In this document: positions 7,429 through 16,356 of the stretch, one piece after another
How positions within the stretch are numbered: position 1 is the first letter of the stretch
Layout of the letters: each line of letters starts with the position of its first letter
Assembly: GCA_017886765.1 (NCBI GenBank)
Contig: JAGHJI010000028.1
Span: 1 to 32,688 of the forward strand
From: Eubacterium sp.
Lineage (GTDB): Bacteria > Bacillota > Clostridia > Oscillospirales > Acutalibacteraceae
DNA: 32,688 bases
Reading direction: 5' to 3'
Program-made: the position numbers and the translations under genes
The notes under the pieces: generated by a model
What the model was told of the DNA's origin: nothing
Databases searched by the model: none
What the model saw: the letters and a program-made list of their open reading frames with translations, nothing else

Positions 7429-8778
7429 TTAATCAAGGAAGCCTTTGTAGTGACGCATCATCATCTGTGATTCAAGCTGACGTACAGTTTCAAGCGCAAC
7501 ACCGCACATAATGATGAGTGATGTACCGCCCAGAGAGATCGTCATTCCGCCGTCGTCTCCGCCTTCGGTAAGCGGCGGGATCGCCATGTCACAGATCAGT
7601 GAATAAACTATCGGGAATAATGCGATTACAGAAAGCATTAACGCGCCGATAAGGGTAAGTCTGGAAAGCACTTTGAAAATATAATCAGAAGTTGGTCTTC
7701 CAGGTCTGATACCCGGTATAGCTCCGTTATTTTTACGGAGGTTGTTTGCCATTTCAATCGGATTGTACTGAATCGTACTGTAGAAATACGCAAAGAAAAT
7801 AATAAGCAGGAAGTACATTAACGCGTACCACCAGGAGTCACCCGTGAAAGCGTTGAAAAAGCTCTCCCAGAAAGTGCCTTCATACTTGCTTTCCGAAATA
7901 AACATCTGTACTGTTCCTGGAAGTGAAAGGATTGAAGAAGCAAAGATAACCGGAAGAACGCCGCTCATATTGACCTTAATCGGCATATGTGTTGACTGTC
8001 CGCCCATCTGCTTTCTGCCTACAACACGCTTTGCGTATGTGATTGGCAGTCTTCTTTCCGAATTGTCCATAAACACAATATACGCAATCATCAAAACAAA
8101 GAGTACGCATACAACCGGAACAAGAATTCTGTAAACAAGTCTGCCTGTGTCAAGATACTGGAACAGCTGTTCAATTAAAGTCGGGAAACGCGATATGATA
8201 CCGGCGAAAAGGATAATGGAAATACCGTTTCCGATTCCGCTGATCGTGATCTGTTCACCCAGCCACATAATAACAGCCGTACCTGCGGTAAGCACAAGAA
8301 TGATAACTACCGCCTGGAACACAGCGTCGAAACCTGTAAAGGCTTCACCGTTTACATCCGTCATAAGATAATTATTGGCGCGGAGATAGAAGAAATATGC
8401 AAGGGACTGAAGCAAGCCCAATGCAACCGTTACAAAACGTGTAATGGAAGCAATCTTCTTTCTTCCCTCTTCGCCTTCTTTTTGCAGCCTTTCCAGCGCG
8501 GGAATCGCGACAGCAAGAAGCTGCATAATGATTGAAGCGTTAATATAAGGTGTGATGGACATAGCGAAAATCGTTCCGTATGTGAACGCGCTGCCGGTCA
8601 TCAAACTTAAATATGTGAGTATTGTGTTTCCTTTTCCGACATCAATTTCATCAACAATGTCAAGGAAAGGCACCGGAATGAATGAACCAATCCTGAATAC
8701 AAGGATAATAAATGCCGTAAACAGAATCTTTTTACGAATATCTGCTACTTTCCAGGCATTTATGATGGTTTTGATCAT
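7429..8778 (-). CDS. secY: Preprotein translocase subunit SecY
   Basis: 449 residues with about ten hydrophobic segments. SecY forms the protein-conducting channel with SecE and SecG, driven by SecA or by the ribosome. Seen are the N-terminal 'RKKILFTAFIILVFRIGSFIPVP', the plug region, the cytoplasmic loops 'ERRLPITYAKR' and 'NLRKNNGAIPGIRPGRPT', and the C-terminal helix ending 'MMMRHYKGFLD'. Its ATG directly abuts the rplO stop (TAA-ATG), with GGAGGTG inside the rplO end, so the two are translationally coupled. Confidence 0.99.
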   Translation of the reverse strand: MIKTIINAWKVADIRKKILFTAFIILVFRIGSFIPVPFLDIVDEIDVGKGNTILTYLSLMTGSAFTYGTIFAMSITPYINASIIMQLLAVAIPALERLQKEGEEGRKKIASITRFVTVALGLLQSLAYFFYLRANNYLMTDVNGEAFTGFDAVFQAVVIILVLTAGTAVIMWLGEQITISGIGNGISIILFAGIISRFPTLIEQLFQYLDTGRLVYRILVPVVCVLFVLMIAYIVFMDNSERRLPITYAKRVVGRKQMGGQSTHMPIKVNMSGVLPVIFASSILSLPGTVQMFISESKYEGTFWESFFNAFTGDSWWYALMYFLLIIFFAYFYSTIQYNPIEMANNLRKNNGAIPGIRPGRPTSDYIFKVLSRLTLIGALMLSVIALFPIVYSLICDMAIPPLTEGGDDGGMTISLGGTSLIIMCGVALETVRQLESQMMMRHYKGFLD

Positions 8779-9222
8779 TTAGAGCACCTCCACCTTACCG
8801 CCTGCAGCCTCAATCTTTGTCTTTGCTGCTTCACTAATAGCTGTTACCTTTACAGTAATCGCCTTAGTGATTTCGCCTTTACCGAGAATCTTAACACCGT
8901 CAAGTGCTTTTTTAATAACACCCGCGTCGATAAGAGCCTGGGCGTCAACGGTGGCGCCGTCCTCAAATCTGTCGTTAAGAGTTGAAAGATTTACAATTGC
9001 ATACTCCGTTGCAAAAATATTGTTGAAACCTCTCTTTGGCACACGTCTCTGAAGGGGCATCTGACCGCCTTCAAAACCGAAACGTCTGCTGTAGCCTGAA
9101 CGGGATTTCTGTCCCTTCTGGCCTTTACCGGCAGTTTTGCCCTGTCCTGAAGCAGTGCCTCTGCCGATTCTCTTTACGCTCTTCTTGGAGCCCTGCGCAG
9201 GAGAAAGTTCATGTAATTTCAT
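8779..9222 (-). CDS. rplO: Large-subunit ribosomal protein uL15
   Basis: 147 residues. A long glycine- and lysine-rich N-terminal extension (about residues 9-40) penetrates 23S rRNA, and is followed by '[21 protein letters not shown]' and a compact globular domain. uL15 is a late-assembly protein near the central protuberance. The gene is 14 bases after rpmD, and its stop abuts the secY start. A GGGGAGG-type site precedes the ATG. Confidence 0.98.
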   Translation of the reverse strand: MKLHELSPAQGSKKSVKRIGRGTASGQGKTAGKGQKGQKSRSGYSRRFGFEGGQMPLQRRVPKRGFNNIFATEYAIVNLSTLNDRFEDGATVDAQALIDAGVIKKALDGVKILGKGEITKAITVKVTAISEAAKTKIEAAGGKVEVL

Positions 9223-9236
9223 ATCTGCACCTCCCC

Positions 9237-9416
9237 TTATTCATCTATAACAGTTACAAGATGAGCAATCTTTACAAGCTTACCTCTTGTCTGAGCATTG
9301 TCAGGCTGAACTGTTACATTTCCTATTTTGCGAAGACCAAGTGAGTGGGCGGTGGCAATCTGATCCGCTTTGCTGCCGATTAAGCTCTTGGTGAGCTTGA
9401 TTTTAATATCTGCCAT
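9237..9416 (-). CDS. rpmD: Large-subunit ribosomal protein uL30
   Basis: 59 residues, [16 protein letters not shown] at the start and [12 protein letters not shown] at the end, the standard length of the short bacterial form. uL30 binds 23S rRNA near the 5S rRNA side of the 50S subunit. It fills the gap between rpsE (13 bases upstream) and rplO (14 bases downstream). The ATG is preceded by AAGGAGGG about 7 bases upstream. Confidence 0.97.
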   Translation of the reverse strand: MADIKIKLTKSLIGSKADQIATAHSLGLRKIGNVTVQPDNAQTRGKLVKIAHLVTVIDE

Positions 9417-9429
9417 GTTTCCACCCTCC

Positions 9430-9930
9430 TTAACCTAAAATATCCTTGGTTGATTTGCCGCGGACCGCCGCAACCTCGTCGGCAGTTCTGAGCTTGCTTA
9501 AACCATTGATTGTCGCTCTTACAACATTGCAGGGATTGTTAGAACGGATAGCCTTTGTTCTTACATCCTTAATGCCGACTGTCTCAACAACGGCACGGAC
9601 AGGGCCGCCTGCGATAACTCCGGTACCTTTCGGAGCGGGCATAAGCAGCACTTCTCCGGCGCCGTATTTTCCCTTGATTTCATGGGGAATCGTTGTTCCC
9701 TTAAGAGCGACCTTGATTACATTCTTTTTAGCGTCTTCAATTCCTTTACGGATAGCGTCCGGAACTTCACCGGATTTACCGATACCGAAACCTACAAGAC
9801 CGTTACCGTCGCCAACAACTACAAGAGCTGAGAATTTGAATATTCTACCACCCTTTACGGTTTTTGATACACGGTTAATTGTTACTACTCTTTCTTCAAG
9901 CTCCATTGAAGATACGTCAATCTTTGCCAT
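9430..9930 (-). CDS. rpsE: Small-subunit ribosomal protein uS5
   Basis: 166 residues. uS5 lines the mRNA entry channel and influences decoding accuracy. The N-terminal double-stranded-RNA-binding domain has '[20 protein letters not shown]' and the glycine-rich loop '[18 protein letters not shown]', where spectinomycin-resistance changes occur in other species. The C-terminal half reads '[18 protein letters not shown]'. It follows rplR by 18 bases with an AAGGAGG site. Confidence 0.98.
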   Translation of the reverse strand: MAKIDVSSMELEERVVTINRVSKTVKGGRIFKFSALVVVGDGNGLVGFGIGKSGEVPDAIRKGIEDAKKNVIKVALKGTTIPHEIKGKYGAGEVLLMPAPKGTGVIAGGPVRAVVETVGIKDVRTKAIRSNNPCNVVRATINGLSKLRTADEVAAVRGKSTKDILG

Positions 9931-9948
9931 AAAAATTTACCTCCTTCG

Positions 9949-10308
9949 TTAGAACTTAAGTCCGCCCTCACGAGCGCCGTCGGCAACTGCTGCCACACGT
10001 CCGTGATAAACGTAACCGCCGCGGTCAAAAACGCACTTCTCAATACCCTTTGCCTTGGCTCTTTCTGCTATTGTCTTACCTACAGCCTTTGCTGCATCTA
10101 CATTACCGCCGTACTCTTTAAAGTCCTTTTCAACTGTTGACGCTGAAGCGATTGTAGCGCCTGCAACGTCGTCAATCAACTGCACGTAAATATTGCTGAG
10201 AGAGCGATATACGTTAAGTCTTGGACATTCAGCAGTACCGCTGATCTTACCGCGCACTCTTGTGTGGCGCTTTTTTCTTGCCTTATTGGCATCCTGTCTT
10301 GAAACCAT
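9949..10308 (-). CDS. rplR: Large-subunit ribosomal protein uL18
   Basis: 119 residues. uL18 binds 5S rRNA and, with uL5, docks it on the 50S central protuberance. A basic N-terminal arm ([17 protein letters not shown]) precedes the conserved 'RPRLNVYRS'-like block (here [20 protein letters not shown]), and the protein ends '[19 protein letters not shown]'. It lies between rplF and rpsE with 18-base gaps on each side. Confidence 0.98.
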   Translation of the reverse strand: MVSRQDANKARKKRHTRVRGKISGTAECPRLNVYRSLSNIYVQLIDDVAGATIASASTVEKDFKEYGGNVDAAKAVGKTIAERAKAKGIEKCVFDRGGYVYHGRVAAVADGAREGGLKF

Positions 10309-10326
10309 TGTATTTCACTCCTTCCC

Positions 10327-10866
10327 TTATTTCTTACCTGCTTTTCCTTCTTTACGACGGATATGCTCGTCTGAGTACTTGATACCCTTGCCCTTATACG
10401 GCTCCGGCGGTCTCTTTTCGCGAACCTGAGCTGCGAACTGACCAACCTTCTGCTTGTCGGCGCCGCTGATCACAATCGATGTTGCCGACGGGCATTCAAT
10501 CTTAATGCCCTCAGGAGCTTCCATTGTAACCTGATGTGAGAAACCGAGATTCATTACGAGCTTGTTGCCCTGAAGCTGAACACGGTAACCTACACCGTTT
10601 ACCTCTAATGTTTTCTTAAAGCCTTCCGTTACACCGGTTACCATATTGGCAACAAGTGATCGGGTAAGGCCGTGAAGAGATCTGTTTTCTTTCTGATCGT
10701 TAGGTCTTTTAACGATGATTTCACTGCCCTCAACACTGATATCCATATTTGGATGCGCATCCATTGTAAGAGTTCCGTTAGGTCCTTTTACGGTAACAGT
10801 GTTGGCATTGATATTTACATCAACGCCGGCAGGAATTGTAATGGGTTTTAAACCGATACGTGACAT
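10327..10866 (-). CDS. rplF: Large-subunit ribosomal protein uL6
   Basis: 179 residues, two related domains of about 80 residues each. uL6 lies at the base of the L7/L12 stalk near the sarcin-ricin loop. Seen are '[14 protein letters not shown]', '[22 protein letters not shown]', and the C-terminal signature '[13 protein letters not shown]'. It follows rpsH by 15 bases. Nothing unusual. Confidence 0.98.
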   Translation of the reverse strand: MSRIGLKPITIPAGVDVNINANTVTVKGPNGTLTMDAHPNMDISVEGSEIIVKRPNDQKENRSLHGLTRSLVANMVTGVTEGFKKTLEVNGVGYRVQLQGNKLVMNLGFSHQVTMEAPEGIKIECPSATSIVISGADKQKVGQFAAQVREKRPPEPYKGKGIKYSDEHIRRKEGKAGKK

Positions 10867-10881
10867 CCTGACTGCACCTCC

Positions 10882-11280
10882 TTACCAAATGAATGCCAAA
10901 ATTTCGCCGCCCACATTCTGTTTGCGGGCTTCTCTGTCTGTCATAACGCCCTTTGAAGTGGAAACGATCGCAACACCGAGTCCCTTCATAACCTTGGGCA
11001 TATCCTCTACGTTTGAATAGATACGAAGACCCGGCTTGGATACTCTGCGAAGGCCGGTGATAACCTGACTCTTGCCCTCGCCGTACTTGAGTGTTACGCG
11101 AATAACACCCTGTTTACCGTCCTCGATTACTTTATAGCTTTTGATATATCCTTCATCAACAAGAATCTGAGCGATTGCCTTCTTCATGTTTGACGCAGGA
11201 ATATCTACTGTATCATGCTTTGCTGAATTTGCATTACGGATTCTGGTAAGCATATCAGCGATTGGATCTGTAATGTGCAT
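10882..11280 (-). CDS. rpsH: Small-subunit ribosomal protein uS8
   Basis: 132 residues. uS8 binds helix 21 of 16S rRNA and is the autogenous repressor of the spc operon in Escherichia coli; whether that holds here is unknown. Seen are '[14 protein letters not shown]' and the C-terminal '[20 protein letters not shown]' block that contacts RNA. The gene is 38 bases after rpsZ, with an AAGGAGG site. Confidence 0.98.
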   Translation of the reverse strand: MHITDPIADMLTRIRNANSAKHDTVDIPASNMKKAIAQILVDEGYIKSYKVIEDGKQGVIRVTLKYGEGKSQVITGLRRVSKPGLRIYSNVEDMPKVMKGLGVAIVSTSKGVMTDREARKQNVGGEILAFIW

Positions 11281-11318
11281 TGATAATTCCTCCTTGTTAG
11301 ATTAGCAATTCTCAGTTC

Positions 11319-11504
11319 TTACCAAGATGACTTCTTTACTCCGGGAATCTCGCCCTTGTGAGCAAGCTCTCTGAAGCAGATTCTGCATACACCGTACTTA
11401 CGAAGATAAGCGTGAGGTCTACCGCAGATTTTGCATCTGTTATACTGTCTTGTTGAATACTTCGCAGGCTTGGCTGCCTTAACTTTCATAGATGTTTTTG
11501 CCAC
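11319..11504 (-). CDS. rpsZ: Small-subunit ribosomal protein uS14, short zinc-binding form
   Basis: 61 residues, the short C+ form. 'CKICGRP' and 'CRICFRELA' supply the four zinc cysteines, and the C-terminus is the usual PGVKKSSW. It acts in the 30S head. The zinc-free paralogue RpsN2, where present, is encoded elsewhere. It is 12 bases after rplE, the normal spc order. The older name rpsN (type Z) applies equally. Confidence 0.97.
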   Translation of the reverse strand: MAKTSMKVKAAKPAKYSTRQYNRCKICGRPHAYLRKYGVCRICFRELAHKGEIPGVKKSSW

Positions 11505-11516
11505 GATAATCCCTCC

Positions 11517-12059
11517 TTACTCTGCAAACGGAGCGCCCATCAATCTGAGAAGTTCACGGGCCTCTTCGTCAGTGTTTGCAGTTGTTACCATAATGATGTC
11601 CATACCGCGTACGGCATCAATCTTGTCATAATCAATTTCAGGGAAAATTAACTGCTCCTTAACGCCCATGGCATAGTTGCCGCGGCCGTCAAACGAGTTT
11701 GGATTGATTCCTCTGAAGTCACGAACTCTCGGAAGCGCGAGATTGAAAAATCTCTCAAGGAATTCATACATTCTGTCACCGCGCAGCGTAACCTTTACAC
11801 CGATGGGCATACCCTCACGGAGCTTAAAGTTCGCTACGGATTTCTTTGCGCGGCAGACTACAGGTCTCTGACCCGTAATGGTCTGAAGGTCGTTGATAAT
11901 CGCGTCCACAACCTTTGAATTTTCACGTGCTTCACCGCAACCAACATTGATAACAATCTTGTCAAGCTTTGGGATTTGCATAACAGACTTGTAACCGAAT
12001 TTCTTCATCAATGCCGGTGCAATATCATTTTTATAGGTTTCTTTTAATACTGCTGCCAT
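11517..12059 (-). CDS. rplE: Large-subunit ribosomal protein uL5
   Basis: 180 residues. uL5 binds 5S rRNA and contacts P-site tRNA at the central protuberance. Seen are '[18 protein letters not shown]', '[24 protein letters not shown]' in two adjoining parts, and '[21 protein letters not shown]'. It follows rplX by 19 bases with a GGGAGG-type site. Nothing unusual. Confidence 0.98.
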   Translation of the reverse strand: MAAVLKETYKNDIAPALMKKFGYKSVMQIPKLDKIVINVGCGEARENSKVVDAIINDLQTITGQRPVVCRAKKSVANFKLREGMPIGVKVTLRGDRMYEFLERFFNLALPRVRDFRGINPNSFDGRGNYAMGVKEQLIFPEIDYDKIDAVRGMDIIMVTTANTDEEARELLRLMGAPFAE

Positions 12060-12078
12060 TGTTATGTTCCTCCCTTAC

Positions 12079-12381
12079 TTAAAATTCATTACCGCATTTT
12101 TTGCAAACGCGCTTTCCGTCCTTGCGGCCCACGCGAGTTGCCTCGCCGCATTTGGGACATACCAACTGTACCTTTGAAGCGTAAAGAGCTGACTCAACCT
12201 CAACAAGTCCGCCGGCTTCGCCCATCTTACGAGGCTTAACGTGCTTTGTAACCACGTTTACCTTTTTAACGATGACCTTGCCCTCTTTCGGACTTACGGC
12301 GATAACCTCGCCCTTAACGCCCTTTGACTTACCGCTGCGTACCACAACGGTATCACCGGTCTTAACAAACATTTTACTCAT
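12079..12381 (-). CDS. rplX: Large-subunit ribosomal protein uL24 with a C-terminal zinc-ribbon
   Basis: 100 residues. uL24 initiates 50S assembly and lies by the tunnel exit. The KOW domain occupies residues about 5-40 (KTGDTVVVRSGKSKGVKGEV). The C-terminus has 'CPKCGEATRVG' and 'CKKCGNEF', a four-cysteine ribbon that many Gram-positive uL24 proteins have and E. coli lacks. The start at 12381 is chosen because GGAGGG lies about 8 bases upstream; a start five codons earlier would cover that site. It follows rplN by 15 bases. Confidence 0.97.
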   Translation of the reverse strand: MSKMFVKTGDTVVVRSGKSKGVKGEVIAVSPKEGKVIVKKVNVVTKHVKPRKMGEAGGLVEVESALYASKVQLVCPKCGEATRVGRKDGKRVCKKCGNEF

Positions 12382-12396
12382 ATTTTCGCCCTCCAA

Positions 12397-12765
12397 TTAA
12401 AGTACTTCCGGAGCGAGTGAAAGGATCTTCATATAATCCTTTTCACGGAGCTCACGAGCTACCGGTCCGAAAATACGAGTGCCACGAGGAGTTTTATCCT
12501 CTCTTATAATTACGGCAGCATTTTCGTCAAAACGAATATACTGTCCGTCGTCACGACGTACACCTTTAGTTGTACGAACGATGACTGCTTTAACAACTTC
12601 GCCCTTCTTAACAACACCGCCGGGAGCCGCTTTCTTAACGCTGGCTACGATTACATCGCCGATATTTGCATATCTTCTGCCTGAACCGCCCAGAACTCTT
12701 ATGCAAAGAAGCTCTTTAGCGCCTGTGTTGTCAGCAACTTTAAGACGACTTTCCTGTTGTATCAC
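12397..12765 (-). CDS. rplN: Large-subunit ribosomal protein uL14 (GTG start)
   Basis: 122 residues, exactly the family length when started at the GTG at 12765, which lies 6-7 bases after AAGGAGG. A reading from an ATG at 12798 adds eleven residues ([11 protein letters not shown]) that are not uL14-like and overlie the ribosome site. uL14 sits at the subunit interface and binds the silencing factor RsfS. Seen are '[18 protein letters not shown]', '[21 protein letters not shown]' and '[16 protein letters not shown]'. The 96-base spacer before it contains a hairpin. Confidence 0.96.
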   Translation of the reverse strand: MIQQESRLKVADNTGAKELLCIRVLGGSGRRYANIGDVIVASVKKAAPGGVVKKGEVVKAVIVRTTKGVRRDDGQYIRFDENAAVIIREDKTPRGTRIFGPVARELREKDYMKILSLAPEVL

Positions 12766-12783
12766 AGCAATTTCCTCCTTCGT

Positions 12784-12814
12784 ACTGCAAAATAACACTT
12801 TGCTAAGTTGCAGT
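12784..12814 (-). other. Hairpin in the rpsQ-rplN spacer
   Basis: ACTGCAA (12784-12790) pairs with TTGCAGT (12808-12814) across a 17-base loop, about 10 bases upstream of the rplN ribosome-binding site. No T-run follows. The rest of the 96-base spacer is AT-rich with no gene. Confidence 0.4.
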
Positions 12815-12861
12815 TATTATTTTATATTGACTAAATTCCAAAAAGCTGTAAATCGTAACGA

Positions 12862-13116
12862 TTATTTAGCTTTCTCGACAATGTTTACCACACGCCATCT
12901 CTTATCCTTGCTGTACGGACGGCACTCCATAATAAGTACCTTGTCACCGATACCGCACTCGTTATTTTCGTCGTGTGCCTTGTACTTTACAGTACGGTTT
13001 ACAATCTTATTGTAAAGCGGGTGACGAACTCTGTCCTTGATCGTTACAACCACCGTTTTGTCCATCTTATCGCTTGTTACAATACCTACTTTTGTTTTTC
13101 TGAGGTTTCTTTCCAT
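12862..13116 (-). CDS. rpsQ: Small-subunit ribosomal protein uS17
   Basis: 84 residues forming one OB fold; uS17 is a primary 16S rRNA binder of the 30S body. Seen are '[19 protein letters not shown]' and '[18 protein letters not shown]', ending in '[11 protein letters not shown]'. It is 18 bases after rpmC with a GGAGG site, in the last position of the classical S10 operon. Confidence 0.98.
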   Translation of the reverse strand: MERNLRKTKVGIVTSDKMDKTVVVTIKDRVRHPLYNKIVNRTVKYKAHDENNECGIGDKVLIMECRPYSKDKRWRVVNIVEKAK

Positions 13117-13134
13117 TATTCAGTTACCTCCTTC

Positions 13135-13338
13135 TTAAGAATTAGCGTTTTCAAGTTCGATTTCTCTCTCAACTGTTTTGATGCGAGCGATATCTTTCTT
13201 GACTGCCTTAATTCTCATAGGGTTGTCGAGCTGGTTGATTGCCTGCTGAAAGTGCAGGTTGAAAAGCTCTTCTTTAAGCTCCGCAAGCTTTGCTGCTCTC
13301 TGCTCTGCTGAAAGAGCCTTAATTTCTGATGCTTTCAT
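13135..13338 (-). CDS. rpmC: Large-subunit ribosomal protein uL29
   Basis: 67 residues, two long helices. 'LAELKEELFNLHFQQAINQLDN' is the family core. uL29 sits at the tunnel exit beside uL23 and helps form the docking site for SRP and trigger factor. Its ATG shares one base with the rplP stop (TAATG), implying coupled translation. Confidence 0.97.
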   Translation of the reverse strand: MKASEIKALSAEQRAAKLAELKEELFNLHFQQAINQLDNPMRIKAVKKDIARIKTVEREIELENANS

Positions 13339-13763
13339 TACTGCTCGCCTCCCTCTTCTTCTTTCTTTACAAACTTACACTTAACAGGAAGCTTGTTTGC
13401 CGCAAGACGCATAGCCTCACGGGCTGTCGCCTCGTCAACGCCGCCGAGTTCAAACATAACTCTGCCCGGCTTAACGACTGCTACCCAGTAGTCAACATTA
13501 CCTTTACCTTTACCCATACGGGTGTCGGCAGGTCTTGCCGTAATCGGCTTGTCGGGGAAAATCTTAATCCATACTTTACCGCCACGCTTTGTATAACGTG
13601 TCATAGCAATACGGGCAGCCTCGATCTGAGCTGCTGTGATCCATGCCGGCTCGGTAGTCTGAAGACCGTAATCACCGTAGCTTACCTTGTTACCTCTTGT
13701 AGCCACGCCTGTCATACGACCTCTGTGCTGCTTTCTGTGTTTTACACGCTTAGGTAAGAGCAT
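13338..13763 (-). CDS. rplP: Large-subunit ribosomal protein uL16
   Basis: 141 residues. uL16 binds near the A-site tRNA elbow and is needed for late 50S maturation. Seen are '[19 protein letters not shown]', '[22 protein letters not shown]' in parts, and '[18 protein letters not shown]', ahead of a glutamate-rich C-terminus. It overlaps by one base both rpsC upstream and rpmC downstream, so three genes are tightly coupled. Confidence 0.98.
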   Translation of the reverse strand: MLLPKRVKHRKQHRGRMTGVATRGNKVSYGDYGLQTTEPAWITAAQIEAARIAMTRYTKRGGKVWIKIFPDKPITARPADTRMGKGKGNVDYWVAVVKPGRVMFELGGVDEATAREAMRLAANKLPVKCKFVKKEEEGGEQ

Positions 13764-14455
13764 TATCTTTTTCCCCCTTCCTTACGATTTGATCTCCTCC
13801 TGCTTCTGTTGCGGGATTCATGGAGAACTTCGCCCTGATAGATCCAGGTCTTTACGCCGATTCTGCCGTAAGTTGTCTTAGCCTCGGCAAAACCGTAATC
13901 AATGTCCGCACGGAGTGTCTGAAGCGGAATTGTACCTTCCTTATAGGTCTCCGAACGGGCAATCTCAGCGCCGCCGATTCTGCCGGATACCATGATCTTG
14001 ATACCGCGTGCGCCGAGTCTCATTGTATTTCTGATTGCGCCTTTAACCGCTCTTCTGAAAGATACACGTCTTTCAAGCTGCTGTGCGATGCTCTGTGAAA
14101 CGAGCGTCGCATTGAGGTCGGGCTGCTTGATTTCAACAATGTTGATGAACACTTCATTCGTGTCCTTGCCCAGCTTCTTGGCGCATATTGCCTTGAGCTT
14201 TTCAATCTCAGCACCCTGCTTGCCGATAACCATACCGGGCTTTGCACAGTGGATATTGATTCTTACTCTCTTGGCGTCTCTTTCAATTTCAACCTTTGGA
14301 ACACCTGCGCCGTAAAGTGAATCAAGAAGATACTTACGAAGTTTGTAATCTTCAACAAGCGTATCGCCGAATTCACCCTTCTTTGCATACCAGCGGGAGT
14401 CCCAGTTCTTGATAACACCGATTCTTAAACCGGTCGGATTACATTTCTGTCCCAT
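13763..14455 (-). CDS. rpsC: Small-subunit ribosomal protein uS3
   Basis: 230 residues. uS3 forms part of the mRNA entry tunnel and its helicase activity. The type II KH domain is seen as '[17 protein letters not shown]' (about 75-91), and the C-terminal domain as '[21 protein letters not shown]' in adjoining parts. The tail is arginine-rich and short. It follows rplV by 18 bases with an AGGAGG site and overlaps rplP by one base. Confidence 0.98.
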   Translation of the reverse strand: MGQKCNPTGLRIGVIKNWDSRWYAKKGEFGDTLVEDYKLRKYLLDSLYGAGVPKVEIERDAKRVRINIHCAKPGMVIGKQGAEIEKLKAICAKKLGKDTNEVFINIVEIKQPDLNATLVSQSIAQQLERRVSFRRAVKGAIRNTMRLGARGIKIMVSGRIGGAEIARSETYKEGTIPLQTLRADIDYGFAEAKTTYGRIGVKTWIYQGEVLHESRNRSRRRSNRKEGGKR

Positions 14456-14473
14456 TTAACTTTACCTCCTCGC

Positions 14474-14812
14474 TTAGTCTTCCATTTCCTTAACGGTAAT
14501 GGTGATATGTGATGTTCTCTTATTGATTCTGTAGGCTCTGCCCTGCGCTCTTGCCTGAATTCTCTTGAGAGTCGGACCGGCAGTAGCATTGCAGTAGCTT
14601 ACCACTAATCTGGATACGTCCATATTGTTATTGTTCTCAGCGTTTGCCATAGCTGATTTAAGAACCTTCATAACCGGCTCACAAGCAGCCTTTGGTGTGT
14701 ACTGAAGAATAGCCATCGCCTTGTCGGCAGGCTGATTTCTGATAAGATCAAGAACAATCTGCACCTTTCGAGGAGAGATACGGACGTAAGTTGCTTTAGC
14801 TGTTGCTTCCAT
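14474..14812 (-). CDS. rplV: Large-subunit ribosomal protein uL22
   Basis: 112 residues. uL22 extends a beta-hairpin into the exit tunnel; changes in that loop give macrolide resistance in other bacteria. The loop here is 'GPTLKRIQARAQGRAYRINK', with the usual basic residues. The N-terminal 'YVRISPRKVQIVLDLIRNQ' is intact. It lies between rpsS and rpsC at 17 and 18 bases. Confidence 0.98.
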   Translation of the reverse strand: MEATAKATYVRISPRKVQIVLDLIRNQPADKAMAILQYTPKAACEPVMKVLKSAMANAENNNNMDVSRLVVSYCNATAGPTLKRIQARAQGRAYRINKRTSHITITVKEMED

Positions 14813-14829
14813 AATGATTCTCCTTTCGA

Positions 14830-15102
14830 TTACTTAGATGTCTTTGAGCCTGCGTGGCCCCTGAATGTTCTTGTCGGCGCGAACTCGCCGAGCTTGTGTC
14901 CAACCATATCCTCTGTAACATATACAGGAACGTGCTTTCTTCCGTCATGAACAGCAAATGTGTGTCCTACGAATTCAGGGAAGATTGTTGAACTTCTTGA
15001 CCAGGTCTTGATAACCTGCTTGTCGCCTGATGCGTTCAGTGCTTCAACCTTTTTGAAGAGGCTTGCTTCTACATAAGGTCCTTTTTTAGTACTTCTGCTC
15101 AT
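14830..15102 (-). CDS. rpsS: Small-subunit ribosomal protein uS19
   Basis: 90 residues. uS19 is in the 30S head with uS13. '[19 protein letters not shown]', '[21 protein letters not shown]' in parts, and '[17 protein letters not shown]' cover the family signature. It is 20 bases after rplB. Nothing unusual. Confidence 0.98.
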   Translation of the reverse strand: MSRSTKKGPYVEASLFKKVEALNASGDKQVIKTWSRSSTIFPEFVGHTFAVHDGRKHVPVYVTEDMVGHKLGEFAPTRTFRGHAGSKTSK

Positions 15103-15122
15103 ATTAATCTTCTCCTTTCTTC

Positions 15123-15956
15123 TTATTTACCGTTACGACGGCGAACAATTAACTTATTGGATGCCTTCTTCTTATTACGTGTCTTATAACCAAGAGCAGG
15201 CTTGCCCCAAGGTGTGCAGGGACCGGGACGGCCGATAGGTGACTTACCTTCACCACCGCCGTGGGGGTGGTCATTCGGGTTCATTACAGAACCGCGGACG
15301 GTAGGTCTCCAGCCCATATTGCGCTTACGTCCTGCCTTACCGATCTTTACGTTTGCGTGATCCGCATTGCCGACAACTCCGACTGTAGCCATACAATCCT
15401 TAGGAACGTTTCTCAGCTCGCCTGAAGGAAGTCTGAGGAGCGCGTAGGCGCCCTCAAGAGCCATAAGCTGGGCGCTGTTTCCTGCGGAACGGGCAAGCTG
15501 TGCGCCGTTGCCGGGATAAAGCTCTACATTGTGAACAATGGTACCGACCGGCATATCCTTAAGAGCCAGCGCGTTACCTGAAATGATGTCTGCGTTGGGA
15601 CCTGACATAACCGTGTCCCCTACCTTAAGACCTTCAGGCGCTGTAATATAGCTCTTTACACCGTCCTCGTACTGAATAAGCGCAATGTGCGCGCTTCTGT
15701 TTGGATCGTACTCAATCGTCTTAACCGTTGCGGGTACGTCAAACTTGTTTCTCTTGAAATCAATAATACGATACTTTCTTCTGTTACCGCCACCACGATG
15801 ACGAACTGTTATTCTTCCGTAGGAGTTGCGGCCTGATTTTTTGCTGAGTGGCTCAAGCAGTGATTTTTCAGGAGCAACCTTTGAAACGGAAGAATAATCA
15901 ATTACTGACATATTTCTTCTTGAAGGAGTGGTTGGCTTGTAATTTTTAATTGCCAT
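15123..15956 (-). CDS. rplB: Large-subunit ribosomal protein uL2
   Basis: 277 residues, the usual length. uL2 is required for subunit association and peptidyl transferase assembly. The C-terminal domain has '[20 protein letters not shown]', including the conserved histidine near the catalytic centre. The start at 15956 is set by AAAGGAG about 8 bases upstream. A longer reading (GTG at 15998) would run through the ribosome site and is rejected. The preceding spacer is 103 bases, unusually long for this operon, and structured. Confidence 0.98.
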   Translation of the reverse strand: MAIKNYKPTTPSRRNMSVIDYSSVSKVAPEKSLLEPLSKKSGRNSYGRITVRHRGGGNRRKYRIIDFKRNKFDVPATVKTIEYDPNRSAHIALIQYEDGVKSYITAPEGLKVGDTVMSGPNADIISGNALALKDMPVGTIVHNVELYPGNGAQLARSAGNSAQLMALEGAYALLRLPSGELRNVPKDCMATVGVVGNADHANVKIGKAGRKRNMGWRPTVRGSVMNPNDHPHGGGEGKSPIGRPGPCTPWGKPALGYKTRNKKKASNKLIVRRRNGK

Positions 15957-15964
15957 TATTTTTT

Positions 15965-16021
15965 CTCCTTTCCGGATAACTTTGCGAAAGGATGGCACCT
16001 TTCATACCTCATCATCCGAAA
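15965..16021 (-). promoter_or_regulatory. Structured rplW-rplB spacer, candidate translational control element
   Basis: An outer stem pairs 15969-15977 with 16014-16021 (eight pairs, one bulged base). An inner stem pairs GAAAGG (15986-15991) with CCTTTC (15998-16003) over a six-base loop. The outer stem overlaps part of the rplB ribosome site (15965-15973). A TATAAT-like sequence at 16041-16046 (minus) has no matching -35. Confidence 0.4.
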
Positions 16022-16059
16022 TCATTATGTTGCTATACTTATTATATATAGGGATGTGA

Positions 16060-16356
16060 TTACATCATATCGTTGAAGAATTCAATTTCCTTTGAATCTT
16101 CCGTAAGGGTAACGATCGCTTTCTTCCAGGACGGAGTGTAGCCGACGTTCATACCCTGACGACGCTTCTGACCGCGAACGTTGATTGTGTTTACCTTAGC
16201 CACCTTTGTACCCGGGAAAACTTCCTCAACAGCCTTGGCGATCTCTATCTTGTTTGCGTCTTTTGCAACCTTGAAGGTATACTTTTTCATCATGATGCCC
16301 ATCATAGATTCCTCCGTGATGATCGGCTTGATGATGATATCCTGAGCAGTTTTCAT
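16060..16356 (-). CDS. rplW: Large-subunit ribosomal protein uL23
   Basis: 98 residues. uL23 lies at the tunnel exit and is the main trigger-factor and SRP contact. Seen are 'IIIKPIITEESMMGIMMKKYTF' (in parts), 'NKIEIAKAVEEVFPGTKVAKVNT' (in parts) and a basic loop 'RGQKRRQGMNVGYTPSWKKA'. The methionine-rich 'SMMGIMMKKY' in place of the usual 'EKSxxLxxxxxY' is a mild oddity. The ATG shares one base with the rplD stop. Confidence 0.97.
   Translation of the reverse strand: MKTAQDIIIKPIITEESMMGIMMKKYTFKVAKDANKIEIAKAVEEVFPGTKVAKVNTINVRGQKRRQGMNVGYTPSWKKAIVTLTEDSKEIEFFNDMM

Noticed and set aside
12766-12798. An ATG eleven codons upstream of rplN.
   Set aside because: The GTG at 12765 has an AAGGAGG site and gives exactly the uL14 length; the upstream residues are not conserved.
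15945-16006. A 19-codon upstream frame (MKGAILSQ...) overlapping the rplB start.
   Set aside because: The GAGG is only one base from the ATG, so initiation would be poor. It is kept as a remark in the rplB leader finding, not as a gene.
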